Positions 21,379-38,300 are shown, numbered from the stretch's first letter. The stretch is 64,000 bases of DNA from Micropterix aruncella (GCA_944548615.1 OX155954.1:4963924-5027923), one strand, 5' to 3'. Numbers and translations: made by a program. The notes: a model not told the origin generated them from the letters alone.

Positions 21379-22187
21379 ATGATGTTTTGTCGTGTTATTC
21401 TGGCGTTTCTGATGTTTGGTTTTTTTGGGAGTTATTCTCGTAAGTAATTAGTAAGATAAATGTATAATAGTTTTATCAGACAATGATTCTGTGTCATTGT
21501 GCTGTTTATTTTCATTTTATTTTTAGAAAATTCAGACGATTGCCCAGGCATAGTTAGCCGTAAAGAATGGGGTGGAAGACCTCCCAAAAAGGTAGAGTAC
21601 ATGATTCGACCGGTTCCAATGGTAGTCATCCAGCATACAGTGACTCCTCAATGTTCCAATACAGAAGAATGCTCCAGAAGAGTGCGAAGCATCCAGAACT
21701 ACCATATGAATGATCGCGGATGGAACGATATTGGTCCATCGTATGTGGTAGATTATTAAATATACAAAGGACCACGCATGTTTGCTATAAGAAAATACTC
21801 TTTTTTAGGTTTTTAGTTGGAGATAATGGTGAAATATACGAGGGACCTGGATGGTACAAAATAGGCACTCATACGCATGTTTACAACAATAAATCGATTG
21901 CCATCTCTTTTATAGGAAATTTTGAAAGTTAGTATCATGATATTTCCCCCTCTTTTCGTAATACGCGTGTCCATAATTACATTTTAATTTTATTTTTAGA
22001 AAACCTTCCAACTAAAGAGGCTTTACAAGCTGCGCAAGGTCTTCTCGCCTGTGGTGTCCTTAAGGAAACCTTGGCTGATGACTACATACTCTATGCTCAT
22101 CGTCAGCTTTCAAACACGGACAGCCCTGGAGAAGTATTATTTCATGAAATCAAAACTTGGCGCCATTGGACGGAAAAAGTGAAATAA
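21379..22187 (+). CDS. Peptidoglycan recognition protein, short secreted (PGRP-C)
   Basis: Four exons join in frame: 21379-21439 (signal peptide, donor TCTC|GTAAGT), 21537-21740 (donor CATC|GTATGT), 21809-21927 (donor GAAA|GTTAGT) and 22000-22187; 189 aa. The start is the first of two adjacent ATG codons. The hydrophobic leader is about 20 residues. Motifs are CPGIVSRKEWGGRPPKK, VVIQHTVTPQC (His57; Cys63 and Cys69 as the disulfide pair), FLVGDNGEIYEGPGW and LLACG. Zinc-site residues: His57 and the AHRQ His are kept; the catalytic Tyr is Pro (DIGPS) and the Cys is Ser (TDSPG). It is therefore a binding-only PGRP. The residue pair that often separates DAP from Lys types is V-Y here, so the ligand cannot be assigned. 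AATAAA overlaps the stop. This is the most compact of the three genes (0.8 kb). Confidence 0.92.
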
Positions 22188-22497
22188 ATAAAATGTATCT
22201 TTTAAATATCTGTGTTATCATTTTAATCGTAATAATATTTGATTACTTTCTCTGCGATAACATTTTACAGTCACGAGGTCAAATTATTAAACACATTTTT
22301 CAAGAAAAAAAATATTCGGTGAGGCATACAGAAACTATGCTTAGCTTCGCTAGATGACAGACTGGAGGTGCGTGAGACTTAAGTTATAACGACTGCAGTA
22401 GTCGTTTTTTCTCCAATGCAATGAGCGCAAAGACTTTGTACAACAAAATCCACAGTCATACTACGCCAACATCCCCAAACGCCGTACCCTGAGACAC

Positions 22498-22735
22498 TAA
22501 TGCTGAATCCACACGCTTGCCACAAACCGCTTGTACAAATGCTTGGCAAGCAAACAAGCGTGTGGAAGGCTCTCAAGCGTTTGCGACAAGCTTTGCTCAC
22601 AAAACCGACACTCGGTCGGATTGGGGCGGCGAGCGCTTGCAAGCCTACACAAGCCACGCCAAACGCATGGTCTACTACACGTTTGGATTTTGCAAAGGTT
22701 TGCCAAGGCTTGGCAAGCGTGTGGATGTAGCATAA
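22498..22735. mobile_element. Inverted-repeat element built on GGCAAGCGTGTGGAT
   Basis: The left end ATGCTGAATCCACACGCTTG and the right end CAAGCGTGTGGATGTAGCAT are reverse complements. Inside, words of the type CTTGGCAAGC, TTTGCAAAGG and AAGCGTGTGGA recur in both orientations. A fragment with the same ends is at about 22975-23045. Five overlapping open frames here are artefacts of the repeat. Confidence 0.65.
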
Positions 22736-22739
22736 GAAG

Positions 22740-23230
22740 TATCACCCAGCCCTCCACACAGGTTTTTTGTTAGGGTGTGTGCGCAATTTCTTTAGTAAGT
22801 GTCCCTAGCGGCGATCGGTTAGGAGCGCAGCGGCGACGGCCCAGGGAGATGTGAAGTGAGCGTAGCACTGCGCGTGGCAAAGGATATCTTTACTGGATTT
22901 TTTCTCCCCCTAGAGGGTGCAGCTTCTCAGGTCGCCACTAACGCCATGTACAAAAAAAATGTTTATGCCGCATCCATACGCTTACCAAGCCTTTGCAAAT
23001 CTTCGCAAATTCAAACGTGTGGAACTAGCGTTTGGTTTGGCTTGTGAAGCATTGCCATAGTGATATATGCACGTTTGTCCGTGCATGCGCGACTAAACAA
23101 GGATAGAGGGAGTACTATATGCTGCCGTCTCTTTCTATTCGGCTGACGCATTCTCAGGCTGGTCGCGCCGCGCGGTCTAGTATTTTTTACTAAGGTCTTT
23201 TAGAGCCTTGTAACACTGCGACCATTGCTG
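22740..23230. other. Spacer with partial repeat, no gene
   Basis: Contains the partial copy of the preceding element near 22975-23045 and sequences resembling ends of dispersed repeats (GCGGCGATCGGTTAGGAGCG and similar). No coding region was recognised. Confidence 0.5.
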
Positions 23231-23232
23231 AT

Positions 23233-23694
23233 CTATTGTGTTAGCCACCTACTATAGTTCTGCGCTAAGCCTCGTGTCATTTCAGAACCGCAACAGGTTT
23301 TCGGAGCCAGTTTGTTTATCTCCTCAGGTTGGAGGTAATGACCACCCAAGTTGGTGTATCTTTTACGCATCAGCGGGCCACACTCGCATATGAGGTGCAG
23401 GGGAGTTTCCTCTGCCCCTTGGCAGATCCTGCATTTTTTTGTCTCGGAGCTTTTGAGGTCGTACATGTGTTTGTTAAGGCCACAATGCCCCGTGAGCGCC
23501 CTCGCCAGTATGCGTAGATTGTTCCTATTTAGCGATAAGGCCTCACGGGCCGTCTTAGGGTCGTAAGCCTTAATAAGCGCTTTGGATTGATTCAATCCTG
23601 GCGTGTTGTTCCAGTGGTTGACGGATTGTTCTAAACATATTTGTTTGAGCATTAGGTTTGCAAGGTTAAAGGTTAAAGGTAAAAAGCCTTGCAA
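23233..23694 (-). pseudogene. Jockey-like LINE, C-terminal zinc-knuckle end
   Basis: A 153-codon minus-strand frame contains the RNase H-like tail motif LARALTGHCGLNKHMY followed by a C-x2-C-x8-H-x4-C knuckle (CRICQGAEETPLHLICEC) and a GLAQNYSRWLTQ end. These features are standard for the ORF2 end of jockey/R1-type elements. The upstream polymerase and endonuclease are absent, so the copy is 5'-truncated. Its frame is still intact, so it is fairly young. Confidence 0.75.
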
Positions 23695-23750
23695 AAGTTA
23701 CGCCACAGCAAGGTTCAGGGCCGTATAACGTTCCCTTTGCTCCCGTCTTA

Positions 23751-23950
23751 TGGGGCGTTTACACTCTCGCGGGAGGCGCGAGGCGAGACGCGAAACCATA
23801 TAAGTAAACAAACGGAACAGAGGCAAAGCTTCTAACGGCGTACAAAATGTTTACCTACTTTGCTAGAAGCTTTGCCTCTGTTCCGATTGTTTACTGTTTG
23901 GTTTCGCGTCTCGCCTCGCGCCTCGCGCGAGAGTGTAAATTACGCCCTAT
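23751..23950. mobile_element. GC-rich hairpin element, ~90-bp arms
   Basis: The left arm holds GGGGCGTTTACACTCTCGCG, GGCGAGACGCGAAACCA and AACAGAGGCAAAGCTTCTA. The right arm is its near-complete reverse complement, ending AATTACGCCCTA. The loop is about 25 nt. Fold-back miniature element between the LINE fragment and the RtcB gene. Confidence 0.8.
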
Positions 23951-24182
23951 TATAACTCGCTAGCGCGGTGCGTCGCTCACTTCACGCCTCTTTGGGCCGG
24001 TTGTCTTTTTTGCCAGTCGCCGCCAGCGCCAAAAAGTTTTCGTTCGCGCACATCCACACTGTTGAAAATGAAATGTAATATTTTGAAATACATGCGAAAG
24101 TTGTCTGTCATTTATTACGACTTGTTTAATTAGTGACAGCAAAGTTGTCTAATTTGAGATAATTAATAATACTTTTTAACTT

Positions 24183-24200
24183 GGGGGGGGGGGGGGGGGG
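24183..24200 (+). repeat. Poly(G) run
   Basis: An uninterrupted G run of about 18 bases, 320 bp upstream of the RtcB start. Similar G runs are at about 31087 and 56513. They are potential G-quadruplexes on the plus strand, and their length in the assembly may be unreliable. Confidence 0.7.
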
Positions 24201-24521
24201 TAGAGAGACGGATACTATTTTATAATAAAAAACGTGAATTTTGGCTAGAAATTTGGTACTTATATTCCGAACGAGAAGAAATTTTATTTTGAATCATCGG
24301 CAACACTGGTTTGACAAGTTTGACGTTTCGTTGTTTCGTGGTTGTTTCGTTTCGAAGTGTGCTTCGCCGCCCGCCGATCGGCTTTGTTTTTCCACAAAAA
24401 TATCAAAATATTCGCGGTTTAGACGTGCGGTTACTCGTAATTCGTATTCCCTTTTATAGATTCTCCGGGCGTGCGGTGGAACCGATCCATTCGAGTGCAT
24501 ACGTAAACCGCGAACAGCAAA

Positions 24522-28325
<3,804 letters not shown>

Positions 28326-29333
28326 ATAATAATATTCTAGTTTCGCTAGATTGACTATTTTATGTACAATATCGAGGGTTTCGAGCATAGTGTAACGGAA
28401 CAACCGATGTGACAATGCCTCGATCGATTGAGGATCGATCCTCTGCCACCCCTCGGGTGGTAGTTATAACGATTCACCTTCGGTTTACGCAAGTATAATA
28501 CGTGTTGCCAAAGGAGAAATGTTCATCTACTTTCTTTCGCTCTTGTTTCGCACACTATCATCATCTTTTTTCCTATCTTTTAGACCTCTGCAAGCCCGTT
28601 TCGGGTGCGGATCCCCCCTCTTTCTCATCATCCCCCCCCCCCGCATTCATTGACACACTGCTATTTCTGTTTACATTGCAACTCAGTCAACTTGTAAACT
28701 TACCAGTCGACAGCCTTTTGCCCAGGAACCCTCGGATTATTTATTTATATTTACTACAACAAAAGTAAACACTATAAAATAAAACAATAATTCCATATGT
28801 TTTTTTTATTAACATCTCAATGTCTTTTTGAAACAGCCTCCTTTTATGATTCGATTTACACAAAATATTTACAGTTTTAAATAATTTCACCCATGCTTTC
28901 TATACTACGCTATTCAAAACAAAAAAAAAAATACAGAAAATCTATAAAACTGGTTCGATTCAGGAATGTATTTGATCCTTTAGAATTTTAGTTCTTCGCA
29001 TGTTGCAAATAAGGAATGTTTTCTTTTACATATTTATCATTCAATGATGCTTTATCACAAATCGCTTAAACTTTCTTATGTTAAGGCTTACTTTAAATAT
29101 TTATATATTTTACATGGCATTCTTTGAGGAATTTGTGTATGTTTTTTTTATATGGATATATTGATGGTACAATAAGAATGCATTTTTCGTCCTCGTATAT
29201 TGACTAGGCGTTTTGCTAAATTAAGCTTCTAATTCACATTATTCCCGTCAGTGCATTAAATAATTAGACTAAGTTGCTCAAGGTATTTATGTTTAGGCGG
29301 CTGCAGTCGAGTAGACCGCGACCGTTAAAGCTG
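28326..29333. other. Tail-to-tail interval of RtcB and ine
   Basis: AATAAA at 28778-28783 on the plus strand (RtcB) and AATAAA on the minus strand (TTTATT at 28805-28810, for ine) lie 22 bp apart. A pyrimidine run is at 28610-28650 (CCCCCCCCC), and GATCGATTGAGGATCGATCC near 28421-28441 is a short palindrome. No further gene is seen. Confidence 0.5.
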
Positions 29334-32300
29334 TCAATTTCGGAATGCATACGTATGGTTTGAGTTGTTGATTGGGTTCAAAGGTTGACCCGATGGCACG
29401 TCTTCTTCGATTTTAGGCTCATCTTCAATTTCTTCTCCCTCCTCGTAATCTTCATACAGCGCCGGTTGAATCGCCTTTTTCAATTTCTGTAATTTAGATT
29501 TTTTTTTATTATGCTGTTTTTTATTATTACAGTGAAACCTCTATTTATCGTTCTTAAAGGGACTTGAGAATTGCAGGAAAACAGTCGATGAACGAAAAGG
29601 GTTGGAACTCTCAATTCCCAGGTTTTAAAATTCCCCAGTAAAAAATAACATTATTCCCGGGAACCAGGAATTTTACAAAATATGTATGTTTGCCGCCGCG
29701 GCAAATTTTATCATTTTTAGGCTCTCAGGACTACATAATAATGTATTCTTGAAGCGGGCGCATATCAAAGTGTCTATAGCCGATACGCGCTTCATAAAAA
29801 TTATTGTTTTTTGTTTTCGATTTTATGTGAAGTGAAGTTAATTATATTATTAATGTAAATTGGCGATAAATATTTCAAATACAGCCTAAAAATGTCTCCG
29901 GCACTTTTACTGAATAGCACTCGGCCCCTCAGCCGATTGACAAGTTGATGTCCCAAAAAATTTTAGTAAAAATTAGTAAAAAAAATTGAATTATGACACT
30001 GTATCACCAAATTTTAATTACTGCCAAACCACTGTACCCATAATTAAAATAACACATATTAACATAGTAAAACATAATAAAATAAAACAAATTAAATTTA
30101 AACGGGGCCGTCACGCTGAATCGTGTTGTGGCCGATATCGGCCAATCGGGGCTCTAGGGGTTAATGGTCCATCGGAAGGCTGTTGAAATTATTATAAACT
30201 ATTGCATTATCCTGAAATATAGATAAGGAATGTTGTTAAAAAACTTACTTCGTGTATTATTTTAGAAATACAATTTGGAAAATGTGGTACCAAAAATGGT
30301 CTTCGAATGAAATTGGGACAAAATGAGTAAATTATGATTATTTCACCTTTTTCATACATTGTTGCCTAGTACTTACTGTTAATGACAATAATAGATAATA
30401 TTCAGATAGTTTCAAACAATTACAATAGAAGAAAGTTTATGAATTTGGATCAAACATTAACCATAGATTTTAACGGAATTAGTTTTTATCAACAATAAAA
30501 TTTGAAATGTTCTATTATCCATCTCGAAAATATCTGCACTAAGACATAATACTGAATGACAAAGAAAATATAATATAAAACGCTACTAACAAGTAATGCT
30601 CGCACAAAGTGGCGAGGGGGGAAATAAAAATATTTAATTGCTGATCTTATTTCCCGAATTTCGGGAATTCCTTACAAAATTTCCAGGGATCGACTTTTTC
30701 CCGGGAATTCCTGTAAATTGGGAACCCAGTAAAGAATACTAGCATAACATGGGAATTTATTGATGAACTGTCCAAATCAGAAAGTGCCAGGACGTTGGGA
30801 GTCTGGGAACAGTATAAATAATAATCGATCGACTAAGTAATTTAACAAAAAACATTATTTTAAAAGATCATGCAATAAAACGATTGCTGCGTCTATTTTT
30901 CTAAATTTTATATGGGGTTAAATTGGCACCATACAATATAGACCATACATTCGGGAAAATTGAGATACGGGGAAGGATCGATTGAGATTTCAGTGTATTT
31001 TGAATATTTTATTATCTCAAGGAGAGTTTTTTTCCAACAAAAAATGTAATATCAAAAGTTACTTACAAGTAATGCACGCACAGTGGTGAGGGGGGGGGGG
31101 GGTAATAAACGTTTTTGATTGTTCATCTTATATCCTGAATTTTGGGAATTCCTGATTAAAATTTCCAGGGATCGACTTTTTCCCAGGAATTCCCTAGGAA
31201 CCCAGGAAAGAACACTAGCATAAAATGGGAACTAATTGATGAACTGTCTGAAGTAGAAAATGCCAGGGACGTTGGGAGTTTCATAACAGTATTATGATAA
31301 TCAACCGACTAAGTAATTTAACACGATGAATAGAATTATTTTGAGATCATTGCTGTAAAACAATTGCTGCGTCTATTTTACTAAATTTTATATGGGATTA
31401 AATCGGCACCATACAATATAAACCATACATTCGGGAAAACGAAGATTCAGGAAACGATCAATTGAGATTTCACTCTATTTTGAATGTTTTATTACCTCAA
31501 GGAGAGTTTTTCCTTTTGTCCTCGTGATGATGACGCACGCGTATCCGGGTATGCAGATTAACGAACACGAAGCCATCAGCCACCCAAGTACTTCCGCCCA
31601 CCGAGGGTATGTGTACTTTCCATAGGTCGGAGTTTCGTAATCGATTAAGCTGAATATCCACAAGGATAGGAGTAGAAGAGGCGCAGCGACGAGCCAGCAC
31701 GTCCGGAAGTATAAGGAAGGGGCTCTCCCCGTCATTTGCTTCACATCCTTAGAGAGGCGCTTCACCCCGTAGAACCATGCAATCGCAATCATCTCAAAGA
31801 ATGCCAGGTACATGATGCTGAGCGAAGCGGCGTAGTAATCCATCAGTTGGAAGAAGTATATCCCGCTTTGTACTATGTGGGGCAGGCCGAATAGGAAGGA
31901 CACTGCGCAGACTATAAGGACTAGCATCTCGTGGTACACTAATTTCTTTTTAATCCAATCGGGGAAACCGTCTTGAATTGAAGTTACGACCACTTCTACT
32001 ATTGCAAACTGAAACAGAAAAATGCTTTTATAATATCGGTGTATATATGTATTTAAAAAAATATATATTTGTTCAGAAAGAGGAAATCAGGTAGTGCGTC
32101 CAGAATTATGTATTAAAGTACTTGTTATTTAGAGTACTTTTGTTTGGCATCTTAGAAATATTTTAACCCTTCCTATGTGAGCTAACCATTTTTGGTTAGA
32201 CGCTTTCCGCGCTGTGCTAACTGTAATATTTATTCATTATTATCTTAATTGTTTTACGAGATAATGTTGTAACGTTATAATATTTTAAATTTCAATGTGA

Positions 32301-35300
32301 TCATTTTGCAGTTATTCTTTTTACGATCCGTATAGTAGTTTAAAAGTTATGCGCAAAACTATCCCAAGCAGAAATTTTACCCCGCCATAGGAGGGGTTTA
32401 ATGTTGGAGTTGGCTGCAGTGTCCTATAGCTGGATCCCATACATCCTGACGGGTTTTAGTATGGATTTGTAATGTAGTCATTTATTTCCAGTTCTGTGAT
32501 TTGCGACCAATCAGCCAGTATAGGCACAGTGTACCGAACAGTAGCTTTACTCTCGAGCTACAGGGCATTGCGGGAAGAGGGTGCGAGGAACGTGGGCAGA
32601 GGGGTACGTCTTGACGAATGCCTTTGGTTAGCGTTACGTGCAGGTTACAAGGCTGGCGAATTTTCGAATGTTTGGGGCCGAGAAGCCGACATCTGGCGGC
32701 CATTTCCGAGCCCTTACGACTCGTGACGAATTCGCTTCTATTTCAATTTTATTCTAAGAAAAGCTACTGTCTGGTATACGGTGGTAAAAGTTTAAAAGTT
32801 GAACTTCAAGTTGCTTCCTTTTTGTGAATATAGTTACGATTTGAGGATTGTGTAGAAGTTAAAATAAGATGTGAAGAAATTATAAATGCTGCTTTTATAT
32901 AGCTTTTATAACATTACAGTAAATAAACAAAGAGCTTTGAAACGAATGTATCGGAGGGGATTGTTGACTAGGGTTTATGTAGGGTAATTTGAGTTGAGAT
33001 GAAAGACATTTGCGTTACCCAGTAAATGGGATACTCAGTTACCCATAACTGGGATTCAGCTGTTTTTTTATGTTTAAAAATATGTAAAGAGGCAGAGAAT
33101 TCCAGTAACGAGCTGCCTTTACTGCGAAAGGCTTTGTGTAAAGATTCGACGAATGCCAACAAAAAGGTTTTCCTGCAAGGGTGAGAGGTCAACTATGAGG
33201 AGGGATCATAAGGGAGCGTGTTTGTAATGTGTCAGTCACATGCCTACATAGAGAAGTTATCCAACATCTTTGAGGCAAGACAATTACAGGTCAACCAGAC
33301 ACAACAACCAGAGCCGACAGGCATAAATCTTGTGAATTGGTCAGGGGATGTTACAAAGTATTTAGTTTCTTTCTGAAGGTAGAATTAAAAGTACTCCTTC
33401 CTTACCTGACTGTTGAGCCCTAAGCACAGCAACATGAAGAAGAATAAAACCGCCCACAATTGCGATGCTGGCATCTTGGCGATAGCTTGAGGGTAAACTA
33501 CGAATATCAGTCCTGGCCCTGAAAACATAATCCGCTATTTGAATCCACTAATTTAACACTTAATGTCACTTGATAATTTGCCTACGTATCTACGCTCGTG
33601 GGGTAGTTTTAAATCACAATTAATATTTTAGATTTTTGGTATGAAGCGATTATAAATATCATTGTTACTCGGAAATGTGACTAATTTATTGTAAATCAAC
33701 CTATTTTGACCAAACACCTTAAAATGTCTATTATATACAACTAGAGTTGTCAACTACAACGGGCGAGCCCGTCACCTCAGGAAGTTTTAACAATTAGTCG
33801 TTCTATCTCCCTGGAGTGAGCGCAGAGGACAAAACAGTCCACCGTCAAGCTCCGCCACATGCCCGTAAGAGGCCAACGCCTTAACCGCGAGATAGCCAGG
33901 AGTGTTACCCAGCGTGCTTGCACTCATGCCCTTACTTCCAATTGCGACCAGATTACTCCAGTCTCTCGATTAGTTACAAGTTCGAGGTCGCTTCCGCGGT
34001 CCTTTCCCTTACGAAGCGGTGAAACGGTGTATACCGAATCTATCGCGGACCACGGCATCCTTTGCCCGGCTGTTCACCCAGGATCGGGTAGCCGATGGTC
34101 GTTTCAAGAGCAGTCGCCGTAAGGTCCGCAACCACCCCCGCTCTATAAGAAACAGTACTGCTTCCAGACTCCCCCGACTGTTAGTCAGAGTGCGCAATCG
34201 ATTGGCTTATGCCGCACTGTGCGCAGACCGTCCAGGAGCGCCAGAAGGTTGATTCCCAGGGGAAACTAACCATAAGGCCAGAGTCCTACCCAGGCTCGCA
34301 CTTCATGCGTGGAGGCGGTCGGATAGGTGTTGACCCGTGAGTGTGACCAACCCTGAACAGAATGAGTCTTCGTGGCCAACTCAGCAAGGGCTCATTAACT
34401 CCCTCTCTCTATTATGTACAAGAAAAAATGCTGCATTTGCCAATGTCTTTACATAATTATGATTAATTCTGGCAACAGTGACTTAGTGCAGACTTGATCT
34501 ATTTGCCCGAACTGTATGTTCTGATGCGTGGACTTTCATATTTACTTCGACTTGTTCATATTTCGTTGAACGAGATTAGATTGTGTCATTGATACCGCAT
34601 TTAGAAATTAGACATAGAAGAAATAGAAAACTCTAAAGAAGACTAACATTTAAAGAAGACTGATGTTATAGTTTATTTATACTGGAAATCAAAATGATGG
34701 CTCTAGAACAGCGATGCACAGACTTTTTCTACTTGAGGGCCGCATCACCTTCTTCCAACTAACGGAGGGCCTATGAAACAATGTTATGGTTATGGTCTTC
34801 GAATAATTATTTATTTTCTGCTTCTTTGAAAATTTGGATCATTCAACCTCACCTGTATCAATGTCATAATAATAATATAAAATATATCAGTGCCAATACA
34901 ATAGTTAAAGAATGGAAAATTTTAGATTACAAATACGTATCATTGTTATCCATATTTCAGTATAATATACTAGGAATAACATGTATTCTATTCTATTATC
35001 TAACTAAGAATATTCTCTATATCTAACTAAGAATAAATTTTATTCTTAGTTAGATGCATGACATTGTGTAGAAGACACAATTTTTTGTATGTTAGGGGTC
35101 ACTTTAGTAGTGGCTAAGCGCAAAATGCCTTCAAGATTTTCGTTGTTAAGACGATTTCGGTTCTTACATTTATTAGCATTATTCATTATTGAAAATGTTT
35201 GCGAAGTGCGAACGAGACGTCGTAGCGGTGAGGCGCTCGGCGAGCGTGCACAGTTTTCTACCTATGTATATTGAAAAAATATTTTTCAAATAATTCCAAG

Positions 35301-38300
35301 GACGGGGGCCGCCCACAAAGTGTCGGCGGGCCACATGCGGCCCGCGGGCCGCGGTCTGTGCATCGCTGCTCTAGAAGAATGTTCTTTTAAGACAATGGTC
35401 TGAACTTGTCTTTTTCCTTTCACTATTATTATTTATTTTTGCTCTAAATACAGCTTTTTCTCAAGAATATCACGATACTCAAAGAATATGATGGTAAAAT
35501 ATTTTAGTGTCATCTAAGAAAAAAAAAGTGAAGCTGGAACTAGAACCCTCACCAGATTTATGAGAAAATTTCGACTTCACTGCAATTATTAGAATGTTGT
35601 TATTGGACACGGTCCCTTTGTCAGTGACACAATATGAAATCTGTCGCTGCAAATATTGCCTGCAGGCAATAATATCGCCTTTTCTTACGAATAAAGCGTT
35701 TATTATTATTATTATTATATGTTCATATTATATAAATAAAATACAAACGGAGCTGCTATGGAATTCACCGACCGGAGTCGGGCCCATCATAATACTATTT
35801 TTTACACTTCTGGGGGGTGAGCAGTAGGTAGTCGTATTATATAGAGTAATGAAGTAGTCGTATCATATATACTTACGATTGTTCATATTATATTGACATG
35901 GCAAAAAACAATCTTTTTGATAGATGTAATAAAAAATAAAAACTACTAAAACATCGAGCGGTGTTCTCTTACTACCATCATTGATTATATATTGGGTATC
36001 AGATTGCTTATTGCTGTACTACAGTATGGCAAACATGATTTTACTATGAACCGCAACAATGACACTCATAGATGGCACTCATAGTTCCAAACGTTAATTG
36101 ATCTTTTCTTATGTTCAGTAACCTAATAGATGGAATTTTAAACATGCATATCTAAACACGGATTCCTATTGCAAAATAAAACGGTAATATAAAAACAAAG
36201 TAATTTAAAAAAAATCATAACTCCTATGGGCTCGATTGCGTTTCTTCGTGAACTAAAATCGGAGATTAGTCCGTGTGAACGAGACAGGGCAATACGCTAG
36301 AGCAGAGTGTGAGATGACCGATTGTCACTTTTTCGCATTAAAACTGCCCACCAAGGTCAAATCTTACACCGCACGAAATATGCTCGAATTTATTCGGACG
36401 AGTATAAGTTCGGCAGGTAGTATTTATCGACGATCGTTCGTTTCATATCCCGCTCTAACGTATTGCTCTGTCTCGTTCGCTTGGACTAATTTTAGTTTTA
36501 GTTCACAAAGAAACGCAATCGGGCCCATTATTTACATAAAGATGCTAATTTTAATATTGTATACAGGTTTTAATATATAATAATTAGGCCCTTGAATGTT
36601 AGGAAAAGACTAATATATAGCATTCTAATCTCTACATATTATTACTGTGATGTAATCAGCCTGTATAAAAATGCGATAGATGGTACTAATATTGTTACAA
36701 TTGGTTAAATAATCAGTTTTTTTAATGAATCAATCCTTTATAAACAACCATTTATTATCAATGCTATAATAGATGGCCAAATAAATTGCTTATAGTTTCG
36801 CCGGACGATGCCAGTAGCGGCTTTTACATGTAACCGGCACAGAAGGGTTGTCAAAACGTACTACCGCATTGAGCAATCTCATACCATATATTTTATAATC
36901 AAAGCTACCTTTTTTGAAAACAGAATTAAAATATTACGTAACTTTTGACATAGCTTTTTTCAGCTATTTTTGTTTAAAAATATACTTAAGTAGTCTTCAT
37001 TTAAAAAAGACCATTTAAAAATGTACCTACACCAAAACTGCAATATATGAAAAGATCTGAACAGCTGCAGAGAGGTTAAGGGTTAATATTAAAATGAAGA
37101 CTGTAATAAAATTATGTATGCTACAAACCGTTAACAACGACGTCTTCAACGGCGGTATTCTGCTCCAAGGCGATGTTACCGATCGTTGCAAATGTGAATA
37201 TACCGACTAGGAGGCTGGTGACGGCATTGACCAATGCCACCGCCAGAGTATCATACAGGATGTTGTTGTTGAATCGATTATAGCTGGCGAATGAAATCAT
37301 CGAACCGAAGGCGATGCCGATCGAATTGAAGATCTGCGCAGCGGCATTCACCCAAACTTGCGAGCCGCCCAACAGCGCCCAGTTCGGCTTGAAGAAAAAT
37401 CTCAGTCCTTTCTCCGCCCCCTCGAGGGTGAGCGATCGTCCTAAGAATACTATTATCAGTAGGAATGGCAGAGTGGCGGTGAAATAGCGCACTTTGGCTG
37501 ATGACTTGATGCTCTTCCAGATTGCAAAGTAGACGAGTACCCACGCGCACACCAGGCACGCGGCGAGCTCCCAGCGCAGCTCTCCCGGGAATTCGATGCC
37601 GGCGGATAATTTTAAAACTTTATTCCTGCGCAAAAACAATAATTGAGTTTAATAAAAAAAAATGGTGCCCAACGTGGGGCTTTGAAGTATGCTCACTCGA
37701 AGAATTCTTCACTGGGAGTTCTGGTCGAGTCCGGCTTGGTGATGTTTTGCGGTGTCCTCGGCGGAACCCAGCAGTCGGGTGTATTCCATCGGTTGCTGCA
37801 GTCCGACCATGGCATGTCCGATTTGAAAGATGTGAAGAAGTAGTAGATCGAATATGCTATTATTACACTATAGTACGTCGACATTAGGAATGATATTATT
37901 ACACTGGCAAGACCGGCTCCTGAAATATTAATAAATAACTATTAAAAAATGTTTAATTAAGTATAATGTGTATTGGTAGCTACATAGGTTAGCTGGTATA
38001 TAATAGTAGGGCAGTTATAAAAGAAAAGTTCATGAATACTCAAAAGCAAGATGTAATAATATAATGAGGGGGTTAAAAATAGAAAAATATAGTGTAAAAA
38101 GGAGTGCAGTGCAAAAAAAAAATATCCCAGGAGAAGAAAAAATCAGAAAATGGCTCTCATTTGGTGAATTCAACATGGAGGAAAGGTAATGGAAGAGCTA
38201 GATCAACCAGTTTATTTTTATTAAATATTCACAAGGACATTGTTGGTTAAAAAGATCAATATTGAGAAGTTTGGGTCCTTGCTGGAACCCTATTGAGTTT

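Noticed and set aside
32496..32827. Possible small gene in an ine intron with CCAAT-like box
   Set aside because: Two overlapping frames without homology; GC patch could be a repeat remnant.
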